This document shows positions 26,776 to 33,335 of a stretch of 40,059 nucleotides of DNA, piece by piece. The notes below the pieces were generated by a model. That model was not told where the DNA came from, ran no database searches, and worked only from the letters and a program-made list of their open reading frames with translations. The DNA lies in the NCBI GenBank assembly GCA_028285205.1, contig JANQQA010000048.1, forward strand, positions 1-40,059, read 5' to 3'. Numbering within the stretch: the stretch's first letter is position 1; the number at the start of each line of letters is the position of its first letter. The translations under genes and the position numbers were made by a program. Source of the DNA: Bythopirellula sp. (lineage in GTDB: Bacteria > Planctomycetota > Planctomycetia > Pirellulales > Lacipirellulaceae).

Positions 26776-26790
26776 TGCAATCAACTTGCA
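26776..26790. promoter_or_regulatory. candidate Zur operator 1 (TGCAA-N5-TTGCA)
   Basis: TGCAATCAACTTGCA, perfect 5-bp arms. First of two copies upstream of the dksA operon; the next copy is centred 28 bp further on. Same motif as at the zur, queD and secreted-protein promoters. Confidence 0.65.
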
Positions 26791-26803
26791 TGTATTGTAA
26801 TTT

Positions 26804-26818
26804 TGCAATTGAGTTGCA
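26804..26818. promoter_or_regulatory. candidate Zur operator 2 (TGCAA-N5-TTGCA)
   Basis: TGCAATTGAGTTGCA, perfect 5-bp arms, flanked by T and T. About 275 bp before the dksA start, so the transcript would have a long leader. Confidence 0.65.
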
Positions 26819-26965
26819 TCTGCGCCCTGTTCAAGGGCCAGTCTTCTATCTCATTTCACCGAGAACCGACCCCATGAACCAGCTTTCCTTAGAGCTGTCA
26901 AAAATTAGCATCGTATTCGCTATGACAGACTGTTTTTGCTCCGCAGACATTCTTATGCAAGGTCA

Positions 26966-26994
26966 CAACGAACGATAACTTTTCTCGTTCGTTG
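26966..26994. promoter_or_regulatory. perfect 10-bp inverted repeat in the dksA leader
   Basis: Arms CAACGAACGA (26966-26975) and TCGTTCGTTG (26985-26994) around TAACTTTTC. It lies between the Zur-like boxes and dksA, so it would form a strong RNA hairpin in the leader or bind a dimeric regulator. A 34-codon open frame (26874-26978) ends inside its loop. Confidence 0.45.
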
Positions 26995-27092
26995 CCAAAG
27001 CTATTGCGACGTCGGCGGGGATCCTGGCAGAGGAGCTACTGAACAAGCGTCAGTGAGATTTCTGCTTGCTGGTGCTCGTAAGAGGTAAACAC

Positions 27093-27446
27093 ATGAAAAA
27101 GTTGGAAGTAGAACACTATCGTCGACAGCTACTGGCGCTACGATCGCGCCTTCGTGGAGAGACGCAAAGCCTGGCGCAACGTGCCTTAGATACTGGCGGC
27201 AGTAGCCTTATGCCGATCCACATGGCCGAACGGGGCACGGACGAAGCATCGCGCGAATTTGACCTCATGCTTTGCCATCAGGAAGCGAGCACGATGGATC
27301 GCATCGATGCGGCGCTGCGGCGCATCGAAGAAGGCGCCTTCGGTATCTGCCTGGGAACTGGAAAGCCAATTCCGAAAGCCCGGCTAGACGCGATTCCGTA
27401 CATCGAATACTGCGTTGAGCACGCAGAACAGTTGGAACAGAACTAG
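27093..27446 (+). CDS. dksA: DksA/TraR-family regulator, zinc-site-depleted paralogue
   Basis: 117 residues. DksA proteins enter the RNA polymerase secondary channel and act with ppGpp at stable-RNA and amino-acid promoters. Coiled-coil N-terminus (KKLEVEHYRRQLLALRSRLRG) and the C-terminal signature GAFGICLGTGKPIPKARLDAIPYIEYCVEH are clear. In zinc-containing DksA the globular site is C-xx-C...C-xx-C; here it reads C86-LG-T89 and C107-VE-H110, so two cysteines are replaced, as in the zinc-independent DksA2 paralogues known to be induced by zinc limitation. Start 27093 has AAGAGG upstream; a TTG start at 27066 is less likely. First gene of the plus-strand zinc operon. Confidence 0.88.
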   Translation: MKKLEVEHYRRQLLALRSRLRGETQSLAQRALDTGGSSLMPIHMAERGTDEASREFDLMLCHQEASTMDRIDAALRRIEEGAFGICLGTGKPIPKARLDAIPYIEYCVEHAEQLEQN

Positions 27447-27506
27447 ATCCATTGATTCACCGAAGCGAGCCGAGCAGCCGGTCGTAATCGAGTTAGGAAA
27501 GCAAGT

Positions 27507-27977
27507 ATGTCTACCTCAGCATTTTCGGAAAGGCAGACCATCGAACAAGTTGAGGAGGGAGTCGAGTTGTCCCCCAAGTTCGATGAACATGGGCTAATCC
27601 CTGTAGTCACTTCGGACTTCAGCTCTGGTGAAGTACTTATGCATGCCTACATGAACGCCGAGGCACTCACGCAGACGATCAAGCTGGGCGAAGCGGTCTA
27701 TTGGAGCCGCAGCCGAGAATGCCTCTGGCACAAGGGCGCAACAAGTGGCTTGGTACAGCGACTCCACGAGATTCGAATCGACGACGACCAAGATTGCATC
27801 TGGCTGCGCGTCGACGTACAGGGCGGGGCCAGTTGTCACGTGGGATATCGCTCCTGCTTCTACCGAGCCATACCGTTTGGCGATCAAGCCGATGAACCGC
27901 TTGGATTTACGGAGACGCAAAAGGTGTTTGACCCTCAGGAGGTCTACGGTGATGCCCCAAACCCAACCAAACTTTGA
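27507..27977 (+). CDS. hisI: phosphoribosyl-AMP cyclohydrolase paralogue with altered zinc site
   Basis: 156 residues. HisI opens the adenine ring of phosphoribosyl-AMP in histidine synthesis. Motifs [33 protein letters not shown] and [15 protein letters not shown] fit. The family uses D-C-D-x-D: three aspartates for magnesium and the cysteine for zinc, plus the two cysteines of ACH...SCF. Here it reads D92-D93-D94-Q-D96, so the first zinc cysteine is Asp (a cysteine at 97 is displaced), while C110 and C117 remain. HisI paralogues are known members of zinc-limitation regulons next to COG0523. It follows dksA by 60 bp and overlaps a small open frame. No other his gene is near. Confidence 0.88.
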   Translation: MSTSAFSERQTIEQVEEGVELSPKFDEHGLIPVVTSDFSSGEVLMHAYMNAEALTQTIKLGEAVYWSRSRECLWHKGATSGLVQRLHEIRIDDDQDCIWLRVDVQGGASCHVGYRSCFYRAIPFGDQADEPLGFTETQKVFDPQEVYGDAPNPTKL

Positions 27978-28083
27978 ACCACTTACCGTCATTGTGAAAG
28001 AACTTATCGGTTGCAAGTTGAAATGCACATGTGAGCCCCGTCCTAGCATCAATCTGTTAGCGAACTGGCTCGCGGCTGATTGA
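27952..28083 (+). CDS. possible small cysteine-containing protein, 43 residues
   Basis: The ATG at 27952 overlaps the hisI 3' end and is preceded by AGGAGGT nine bases upstream, a strong site. The peptide ends [18 protein letters not shown] and [10 protein letters not shown]. It fills the gap between hisI and the DUF1826 gene, on the same strand. Not recognised. The strong ribosome-binding site and tight spacing favour a real gene; the size and lack of known relatives argue caution. Confidence 0.4.
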   Translation: MPQTQPNFEPLTVIVKELIGCKLKCTCEPRPSINLLANWLAAD

Positions 28084-28155
28084 AAAGTCCCGTAAGCAAG
28101 CTGCCCGTGTCTTCGGGCGACCAAAATTGCAAAACCAGGAAGGACGACAACAAAT

Positions 28156-28707
28156 ATGCAACCTACAACAACACAGCCAATCACTGCCTGGGACGCGAAA
28201 GCCGTCGCAGAATTTGCCACCGGTAGCGCTGACGTTCTGGTACTCGAACGCCGATCACTGGACCACCTCGGCACGGCCATTCAGGCAGGCCGCGTGCACG
28301 AATACTTGGCACCGGTAAGCCGACAGAAAGTTGCTTTTGAGGTTCGCGCTGGACTGGGTGAGCTAAAGATTAGGTCGTCAGAGTTGGCGTCCGACCTAAT
28401 CAGTCTGATGACTTCTTTCCTCGATCAGTTCGACCTGGAAAAGGCGAGACTGAGGATCGATCTAATGCGAAGCCAGCCGTGCCCAAAATTCCACTGTGAC
28501 AATGTCAATGTTCGCCTTGTCACGACTTATTTCGGTCCAACCACCGAGTACCAGTATACCGGGGAGTGCACCACCCATGTCGCACCCTTGTGCGGATTAG
28601 TGTTCCTCAAGGGAGGCCGCCACCCGACCCATCGAGATACCGTGCATCACCGCTCGCCGGAAGTACCCGCAGGCGAGAAGCGTCTGTGCGTGGCCATTGA
28701 CTACTGA
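28156..28707 (+). CDS. DUF1826 family protein
   Basis: 183 residues. The motif CPKFHCDNVNVRLVTTYFGPTTEYQ is the hallmark of DUF1826 (C-xx-FH-x-D...R-L-xx-TY-x-G-x-x-TE). VAPLCGLVFLKGG and HHRSPEVPAGEKRLCVAIDY follow, as in the family. Members occur beside COG0523 GTPases and zinc-limitation genes; the biochemical role is not known. The FHxD...H arrangement hints at metal binding, perhaps iron (inference). Third or fourth gene of the dksA operon. Start ATG 28156, with GGAAGGA somewhat far upstream. Confidence 0.8.
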   Translation: MQPTTTQPITAWDAKAVAEFATGSADVLVLERRSLDHLGTAIQAGRVHEYLAPVSRQKVAFEVRAGLGELKIRSSELASDLISLMTSFLDQFDLEKARLRIDLMRSQPCPKFHCDNVNVRLVTTYFGPTTEYQYTGECTTHVAPLCGLVFLKGGRHPTHRDTVHHRSPEVPAGEKRLCVAIDY

Positions 28708-28732
28708 GTGAACTCTAGTTGAGGAGTCGACC

Positions 28733-28951
28733 GTGAGCGACGACGTTTTCCCAACCTCTTATGAACATTGGCGACACTGCATCGAGGTGCTTGGCGGAAT
28801 ACGACTGACGCCGAGCTACATCAACAAGCGCCTTTCAGAGATGCAAGATGAAAAGCACGCAAAGACGAAAGAGTTTGCCAGGCTTTACGGAAGTGATCAC
28901 CTTCAGCAAACAATCGCGTGGTTTCGTCGAGCAGCAGACGAGCTGTCGTGA
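28733..28951 (+). CDS. small conserved-looking protein of the zinc operon
   Basis: 72 residues, GTG start with GAGGAG six bases upstream. Sequence: DDVFPTSYEHWRHCIEVLGG, then LTPSYINKRLSEMQDEKHAKTKEFARLYGSDH and IAWFRRAADELS, helical and charged. No known domain that I can name. It lies 25 bp after DUF1826, last gene of the plus-strand operon, and converges with rpmB. Its place suggests a role in zinc limitation; this is context only. Confidence 0.7.
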   Translation: MSDDVFPTSYEHWRHCIEVLGGIRLTPSYINKRLSEMQDEKHAKTKEFARLYGSDHLQQTIAWFRRAADELS

Positions 28952-28999
28952 GAACTCCGATGACACGTAGAGTCCTAGTCGATAGCGACTTTCAGCCGC

Positions 29000-29266
29000 T
29001 CACTTATGCTCGTCCGGCAATTGAAACGGCTTCTTGACTACTGGTTTTTGTACCAACCCCATACGGATCGCTTGGGTACTAACCGTAATGCGCTTCACCT
29101 GGCCATTAACGACGGCTCTGACCTTCTGCAGATTAGGCTTGAACTTGCGACGTGTTATGCCCGTTTTCTTGGTGCCCACGCCGCCCAGGTACTTCTTCTT
29201 GCCGCGCGTTGTCACGCGATTGCCCATCCGAGATTTCTTACCGGTATAGAAACACTGTCTGCCCAT
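29000..29266 (-). CDS. rpmB: 50S ribosomal protein L28, zinc-free form
   Basis: 88 residues. The motif CFYTGKKSRMGNRVTTRGKKKYLGGVGTKKTGITRRKFKPNLQKVRA and TVSTQAIRMGLV are L28. Zinc-containing L28 has C-xx-C at the start and C-xx-C near the end; this one has C5-FY-T and V-S-T-Q-A, so it holds only one of the four cysteines. Zinc-free L28 paralogues often replace the zinc form under zinc limitation, releasing stored zinc. The location between Zur-type operons fits. Whether the genome carries another, zinc-type L28 elsewhere cannot be seen here. Start ATG 29266. Confidence 0.9.
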   Translation of the reverse strand: MGRQCFYTGKKSRMGNRVTTRGKKKYLGGVGTKKTGITRRKFKPNLQKVRAVVNGQVKRITVSTQAIRMGLVQKPVVKKPFQLPDEHK

Positions 29267-29532
29267 AGTATTTACTCGCGACTGTAAGTTGTGACCTATT
29301 GACTAACACGCATTCCCTAAGGGGACGGAGGCAAGCTGCGAGGTTGATGCCTTGTTTTGTGATGTCGTGCCATGCAGGTGAAAAATCCGCAGTGACTTGA
29401 GGACCCAGTAGCCAGCGGGAGCTCTTTGCTTTACAAGGTCAACTCTCGCAACTTCAAAATCCAACAAGTGACAAATGCGCGGATCGTCCATTCGACCCGT
29501 CGCACATCACCAGGATTGCAATCTACGCCATG
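29267..29532. other. rpmB upstream region with one doubtful open frame
   Basis: A minus-strand open frame at 29303-29491 (62 residues, DDPRICHLLDFEVARVDLVK at its start) begins 42 bp after the box at 29533. It has no good ribosome-binding site and no family, so it is not called as a gene. Confidence 0.3.
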
Positions 29533-29558
29533 TGCAACTAAATTGCAAGTGTATTGCG
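29533..29558. promoter_or_regulatory. two overlapping candidate Zur operators
   Basis: TGCAACTAAATTGCA (29533-29547, perfect arms) overlaps TGCAAGTGTATTGCG (29544-29558, one arm base off). The two are offset by 11 bp, one helical turn, so two dimers could bind the same face. A looser TGCAA-N4-TTGCA follows at 29584-29597. They lie between rpmB and zur, about 110 bp before zur, so autoregulation is likely. Confidence 0.65.
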
Positions 29559-29670
29559 TTCGCAGCTGAGATGCCGCTGCCTCTGCAAAGAATTGCAATG
29601 CGGTGCAGGTAGCTGTTGGCCTTGTCTGCGCTTTTCATCGATACATGCCTATACTTCACGGAGCAGAATC

Positions 29671-30120
29671 TTGAACGTGAAAAATACCGAGGCAGACGTC
29701 GCGTGGGTGAAGCATGCCTTGCAGGGGGCGGCATTGCGAGTCACCGCTGCGAGAGTCGCTGTCCTGAAGTCACTGGCGGCAGCAAAAAAGCCGATGAGTC
29801 ATGCGGAGCTTGTTGAAGAACTCTCTGAGTATGGATTCGACCAATCGACGCTTTTTCGTTTTCTGCACGAAGCTGCTGACGCTGGCTTGGTATCACGACT
29901 TGACCTCGGCGGCAAAGCAAGACGCTTCGAGCTGCGAAAAACCGATGAGGACGTTCAGCCCATACACGCACATTTCATTTGTATCGACTGTGGCGAACTA
30001 ACGAGTCTGAAAGACTTTTCTGTGGAGGTTTCGACATCTCATGGACGGAGTCACGATAAGCTCGGAACCTTTACCGAGATCATGATGCGCGGGTACTGTG
30101 GGGTCTGCAAATCCGGCTGA
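29671..30120 (+). CDS. zur: Fur-family regulator, Zur-like
   Basis: 149 residues. The N-terminal winged helix (RVTAARVAVLKSLAAAKKPMSHAELVEEL, FDQSTLFRFLHEAADAGLV) and the C-terminal dimerisation domain (HAHFICIDCGELTSL) are Fur family. Two C-xx-C pairs (C104/C107 and C143/C146 in YCGVC) form the structural zinc site, and H99/H101 and others may form the sensing site. Fur, Zur and PerR look alike, so the zinc assignment rests on context: it heads an operon inside a group of zinc-sparing genes with operators at its own promoter. Start TTG 29671 has CGGAG seven bases upstream; a GTG at 29677 is the alternative. Five bp before fhcA. Confidence 0.8.
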   Translation: MNVKNTEADVAWVKHALQGAALRVTAARVAVLKSLAAAKKPMSHAELVEELSEYGFDQSTLFRFLHEAADAGLVSRLDLGGKARRFELRKTDEDVQPIHAHFICIDCGELTSLKDFSVEVSTSHGRSHDKLGTFTEIMMRGYCGVCKSG

Positions 30121-30125
30121 AACAA

Positions 30126-31784
30126 ATGCCTGACATACTCAAGGTTGCTGGCGGCTGTGTCTACGACCCGATCAACAAGATCGACGGTCAGGTTCGTGAC
30201 ATTTGGATGCGGGACGGCAAGATCATCCTACCTCCGAGTGATCCTTCGGCACGCCCAACGCGAACATTAAACGCCAGCGGGTTAGTTGTGATGCCGGGCG
30301 GGATCGACATGCACAGCCATTTCGCTGGGCCGAAAGTGAATGCCGCTCGGAAAATGCGACCCGAGGACAAACGGAAAGCGGAGAAGATCCCACGCACCGC
30401 GACCACGCATAGTGGCACGATGGGCAGCGTGCCAAGTACGTTTGCTACTGGGTACAAGTATGCAGGACTTGGGTATACCACAGCCTTTGACGCCGCAGTT
30501 CCACCACTGTCTGCCCGACATGCTCATGAGGAACTTGCCGACACCCCGTGCATCGACAAAGGCTTTTTTGCACTGTTGGGAAACAATCATTACGTAATGC
30601 GGTCGATTGCGGAAAAGGAGCCCGAGAAGCTGAAGGCGTTCGTCGGCTGGCTGACAGGAGCCGCGAAAGCGTACGCTATCAAGTTGGTGAACCCAGGAGG
30701 GGTGGAGGTATGGAAACACCGACCTTCTGGCAATGTTCATACGGTCGATGAACCGGTCGATTACTTTGGAGTCACTTCACGGGAGATCATTCGCGGACTA
30801 GCCAGAGCTGTAGACGAGCTACGCATGCCACACCCAGTTCACGTGCATGCGAACAATCTTGGATTGCCGGGCAACTGGGAAACCACGATGCGGACCATGG
30901 AGTCGCTCGAAGGCCACCGTGGACATATCACTCACATCCAGTTCCACAGCTATGGTGGTGGTGACGGCGATGAAGACACTTTCTGCTCCCGCGTTCAGCC
31001 GTTGGCCGATTACGTCAACTCCCATAAGAATATCACTGTTGATGTGGGACACGTTGTATTTGGCCAAACGACCAGTATGACCGGCGATGGACCTTTGGGT
31101 TACTTCTTGCATAACGTTTATGGCACGAAGTGGTTCAGTTCCGATACTGAAATGGAAGCCGGATGTGGAATCGCACCGATCGAGTACCGCAATAAGAGTA
31201 TGGTACACGCCTGGCAGTGGGCCATTGGCTTGGAGTGGTATCTGCTTATCAACGACCCGTGGCGAGTCGCCATGAGCACAGATCATCCCAATGGCGGTTC
31301 CTTTCTCGCTTATCCGCAGGTCATCCGGCTACTGATGGATCGAACTTATCGACAGGACGTGATGAATACAGTTCACCCCAAAGTCCGAGCGGGTTCAGTC
31401 CTTGCCGATCTGGATCGCGAATACACCTTGAATGAAATCGCTATCATCACACGTGCAAGCCCAGCGAAGCTGCTCGGTTTGAAAAACAAAGGGCATCTCG
31501 GTGTTGGCGCGGACGCGGACATAACAATCTACACTCCTCACGAGAACAAGGAAACGATGTTTGAATTGCCTCGCTACGTGATCAAGTCCGGGCACATCAT
31601 CGTTGAAGATGGTGATATTCGAAACAACTATTTTGGCAAAACACTACACATTGCTCCTGAGTTTGACCAGGGAGCCGAAAACGACATCCGCAAGTGGTTT
31701 GAGGATTATTACTCGATCCGGTTCCGGAATTACCCAGTATCTGATGACTACTTGCACGATGCGGAGCAAGTGATGTGTGTGTAA
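30126..31784 (+). CDS. fhcA: formylmethanofuran dehydrogenase subunit A-type amidohydrolase
   Basis: 552 residues, full length. FhcA/FwdA is the amidohydrolase of the formyltransferase/hydrolase complex, which releases formate from formylmethanofuran in tetrahydromethanopterin-linked C1 metabolism. The binuclear metal site is complete: H63-x-H65 (GGIDMHSHF), K186 (carboxylated lysine in AYAIKLVNPGG), H241 (HVHANNLG), H274 region (HITHIQFHSYGG) and D386 (MSTDHPNGGSF). Planctomycetes are known to carry H4MPT genes, normally fhcABCD together. Here it lies alone, five bp after zur and before an FmdB-like gene. It may be a paralogue using another metal or expressed when zinc is low (inference). 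Confidence 0.88.
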   Translation: MPDILKVAGGCVYDPINKIDGQVRDIWMRDGKIILPPSDPSARPTRTLNASGLVVMPGGIDMHSHFAGPKVNAARKMRPEDKRKAEKIPRTATTHSGTMGSVPSTFATGYKYAGLGYTTAFDAAVPPLSARHAHEELADTPCIDKGFFALLGNNHYVMRSIAEKEPEKLKAFVGWLTGAAKAYAIKLVNPGGVEVWKHRPSGNVHTVDEPVDYFGVTSREIIRGLARAVDELRMPHPVHVHANNLGLPGNWETTMRTMESLEGHRGHITHIQFHSYGGGDGDEDTFCSRVQPLADYVNSHKNITVDVGHVVFGQTTSMTGDGPLGYFLHNVYGTKWFSSDTEMEAGCGIAPIEYRNKSMVHAWQWAIGLEWYLLINDPWRVAMSTDHPNGGSFLAYPQVIRLLMDRTYRQDVMNTVHPKVRAGSVLADLDREYTLNEIAIITRASPAKLLGLKNKGHLGVGADADITIYTPHENKETMFELPRYVIKSGHIIVEDGDIRNNYFGKTLHIAPEFDQGAENDIRKWFEDYYSIRFRNYPVSDDYLHDAEQVMCV

Positions 31785-31844
31785 CACACTTCACGTGCAA
31801 TCTCAACTTGCCATTCGTTTATGTTGCCAGTTTCGCCTAAGCCT

Positions 31845-32045
31845 ATGCCAACTTACGAATATGAAACGATCCCTCAAGCGGATTCCGAAAGACCGACGAG
31901 ACTCGAGGTGTGGCAAAGGATGAATGACGACCCACTGACTGAACACCCAGAAACCCGCCAGCCTGTTCGACGCATCATATCGGGCGGATTGACAATTCCG
32001 TCGAAGAAGAGTGACTGCTGTACTTCCAAGTGCAGTTGCGGTTGA
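31845..32045 (+). CDS. FmdB-type protein lacking its zinc ribbon
   Basis: 66 residues. FmdB-family proteins begin MPTYEY-x-C-xx-C-G...F-x-x-S-D-x-P-L-xx-C-P-xx-C-x-VRR-ISGG. This protein has MPTYEYETIPQADSERPTRL, then RMNDDPLTEHPETRQPVRRIISGG: the same frame with all four ribbon cysteines gone (ETIPQ for C-xx-CG, HPET for CPEC). It ends with a new cysteine cluster, CCTSKCSCG. So it looks like a zinc-free variant. I start at ATG 31845 because the family starts MPTYEY; an in-frame ATG lies at 31821. It follows fhcA by 60 bp and probably shares its operon; the role of FmdB is uncertain. Confidence 0.7.
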   Translation: MPTYEYETIPQADSERPTRLEVWQRMNDDPLTEHPETRQPVRRIISGGLTIPSKKSDCCTSKCSCG

Positions 32046-32085
32046 ACGGAACTCGATGCAAAAACCAGGACTGATTCCACAGGAA

Positions 32086-32703
32086 CTAGATGGGTACGTA
32101 CGCGGATTCCTCGAAGCTGTAGGCAAATACTCGGGCTGTCTTGTCGTCGATGATCCAACCGTGGAAAGATATCTGTTTGGCAAATGCTCGCTTCACTATG
32201 AACGGGTGTGTTAGCAGATTCTCAATTTGACAGAGGACGTGTTCGCAGATCATCAAGGTACACCTATCTGTTACCGAATCAGGCGAGTAGTTGCTGTCGA
32301 CGAGATGGCGAGTTCCATTGTCAAATCTAAGTCGGAATTTACCGACATCTGTGTCGCCATCGTTCATCGGCTGAAGCCAATAACGAATGACTCCGCTGTC
32401 TAGACGACCGCATACAATGACATGTCGAAAATCGCATTTGTCAAACAATGCTTCGACGTCGTCGAAAGCAAGTTCTTCGTGATTGTCACATTCCACTTTT
32501 GAAGGCACTGATGCACCGATATGCTGCAAAATGACGAACCGACCTGGCTTTGCGAAGGATACGTTATCGGGAGCCGTACCCAATTCCGAGCAAGCGATCA
32601 TCAACGTATCCCGCTCACGGACATCCGTCGGGCGAATGAGATCACCGGCGGAACCGAAAACCCCCGTTGGAAAGCGATGAAGGTCTGCCTTCAAGCGGAA
32701 CAT
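32086..32703 (-). CDS. beta-carbonic-anhydrase-like protein lacking two zinc ligands
   Basis: 205 residues. The fold signatures are LMIACSELGTAPDNVSF (normally CSDSR), NHEELAFDDVEALFDKCDFRHVIVCGRLDSG (normally GHSDCG) and LLTHPFIVKRAFAKQISFHGWIIDDKTARVFAYSFEESAYVPI, the usual end. The active site binds zinc through C, H and C with the D-R dyad. Here C38 stays, but Asp is E40, Arg is G42, His is R100 and Cys is S103. It therefore cannot bind zinc in the usual way and is probably not an ordinary carbonic anhydrase. It starts 32 bp after the iota-CA-like gene, so they are co-transcribed. A scaffold, regulator or pseudo-enzyme role is possible. Confidence 0.8.
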   Translation of the reverse strand: MFRLKADLHRFPTGVFGSAGDLIRPTDVRERDTLMIACSELGTAPDNVSFAKPGRFVILQHIGASVPSKVECDNHEELAFDDVEALFDKCDFRHVIVCGRLDSGVIRYWLQPMNDGDTDVGKFRLRFDNGTRHLVDSNYSPDSVTDRCTLMICEHVLCQIENLLTHPFIVKRAFAKQISFHGWIIDDKTARVFAYSFEESAYVPI

Positions 32704-32735
32704 CAGCTATCTCACGAGTTGAGCTTGGCCCGAAC

Positions 32736-33188
32736 TCAGCTAGACGGTGGCAACCACGTTAAGGATGAGTGGTGAAGCGAGATCAGCACTTTGCCATTGA
32801 CCTTGTGATACGCGAAGGTGTAATCAGCGCGGGTCGCATCGCCTTTCTCGTTGACAAAGGTGTAGTGACCCATGTCCTTATAACCAAGGCCACCAGCCTT
32901 CAGAATGGGCCCGACAGCACTTTGAAACTCCACGTGCTTCCAGCCATTGTTTAGGAATCCACCATCATTTGGGTAGTCCTCATTGCCTCCTACGAAGTAG
33001 GATCTCGCGCCCGCCTCATCCAGGCGGATTACATCTGCCAAGGTTGGTTTGAACAACACCGGCTCATCGGGCGAACCAAAGTCATAGAGCCCAAGAAGTG
33101 TCTCCACGTCTTGGTCGACAACGGCCTTTGCCCACGATCGTTGTGCGCTGATCACTTCTGCTTTGGTCATCTTTTCGAACGATGTCAT
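32736..33188 (-). CDS. iota-class carbonic anhydrase-like protein (NTF2 fold)
   Basis: 150 residues, no signal peptide. It has SYFVGGNEDYPNDGGFLNNGWKHVEFQSAV, GLGYKDMGHYTFVNEKGDATRADYTFAYHKVNGKVLISLHHSSLTW: the YF-x-G-G, MGHYTF, TFAY and HHSS (139-142) pattern of the iota carbonic anhydrases (COG4337, often named SgcJ/EcaC family). Iota enzymes from a cyanobacterium and a chlorarachniophyte have been shown to hydrate CO2 without metal. In a zinc-starvation operon that is exactly what would be wanted: a replacement for zinc carbonic anhydrase. ATG 33188 has GAGG seven bases upstream. Activity here is inferred, not proven. Sits between eboE-like and beta-CA-like genes. Confidence 0.75.
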   Translation of the reverse strand: MTSFEKMTKAEVISAQRSWAKAVVDQDVETLLGLYDFGSPDEPVLFKPTLADVIRLDEAGARSYFVGGNEDYPNDGGFLNNGWKHVEFQSAVGPILKAGGLGYKDMGHYTFVNEKGDATRADYTFAYHKVNGKVLISLHHSSLTWLPPSS

Positions 33189-33335
33189 GAGAACCTCGCG
33201 GATGGCTAAACGGAATGTTAGGGATTGTCGAGGAAGCCGGCCGATTGGTCAAGCCTGCTCGCCACTCAGGACGCCGGTTGTTCATTGTGCGTCTGCGGTC
33301 GGAGTTTGCTTAGTATATCTCGCACGAGTAGGAGT

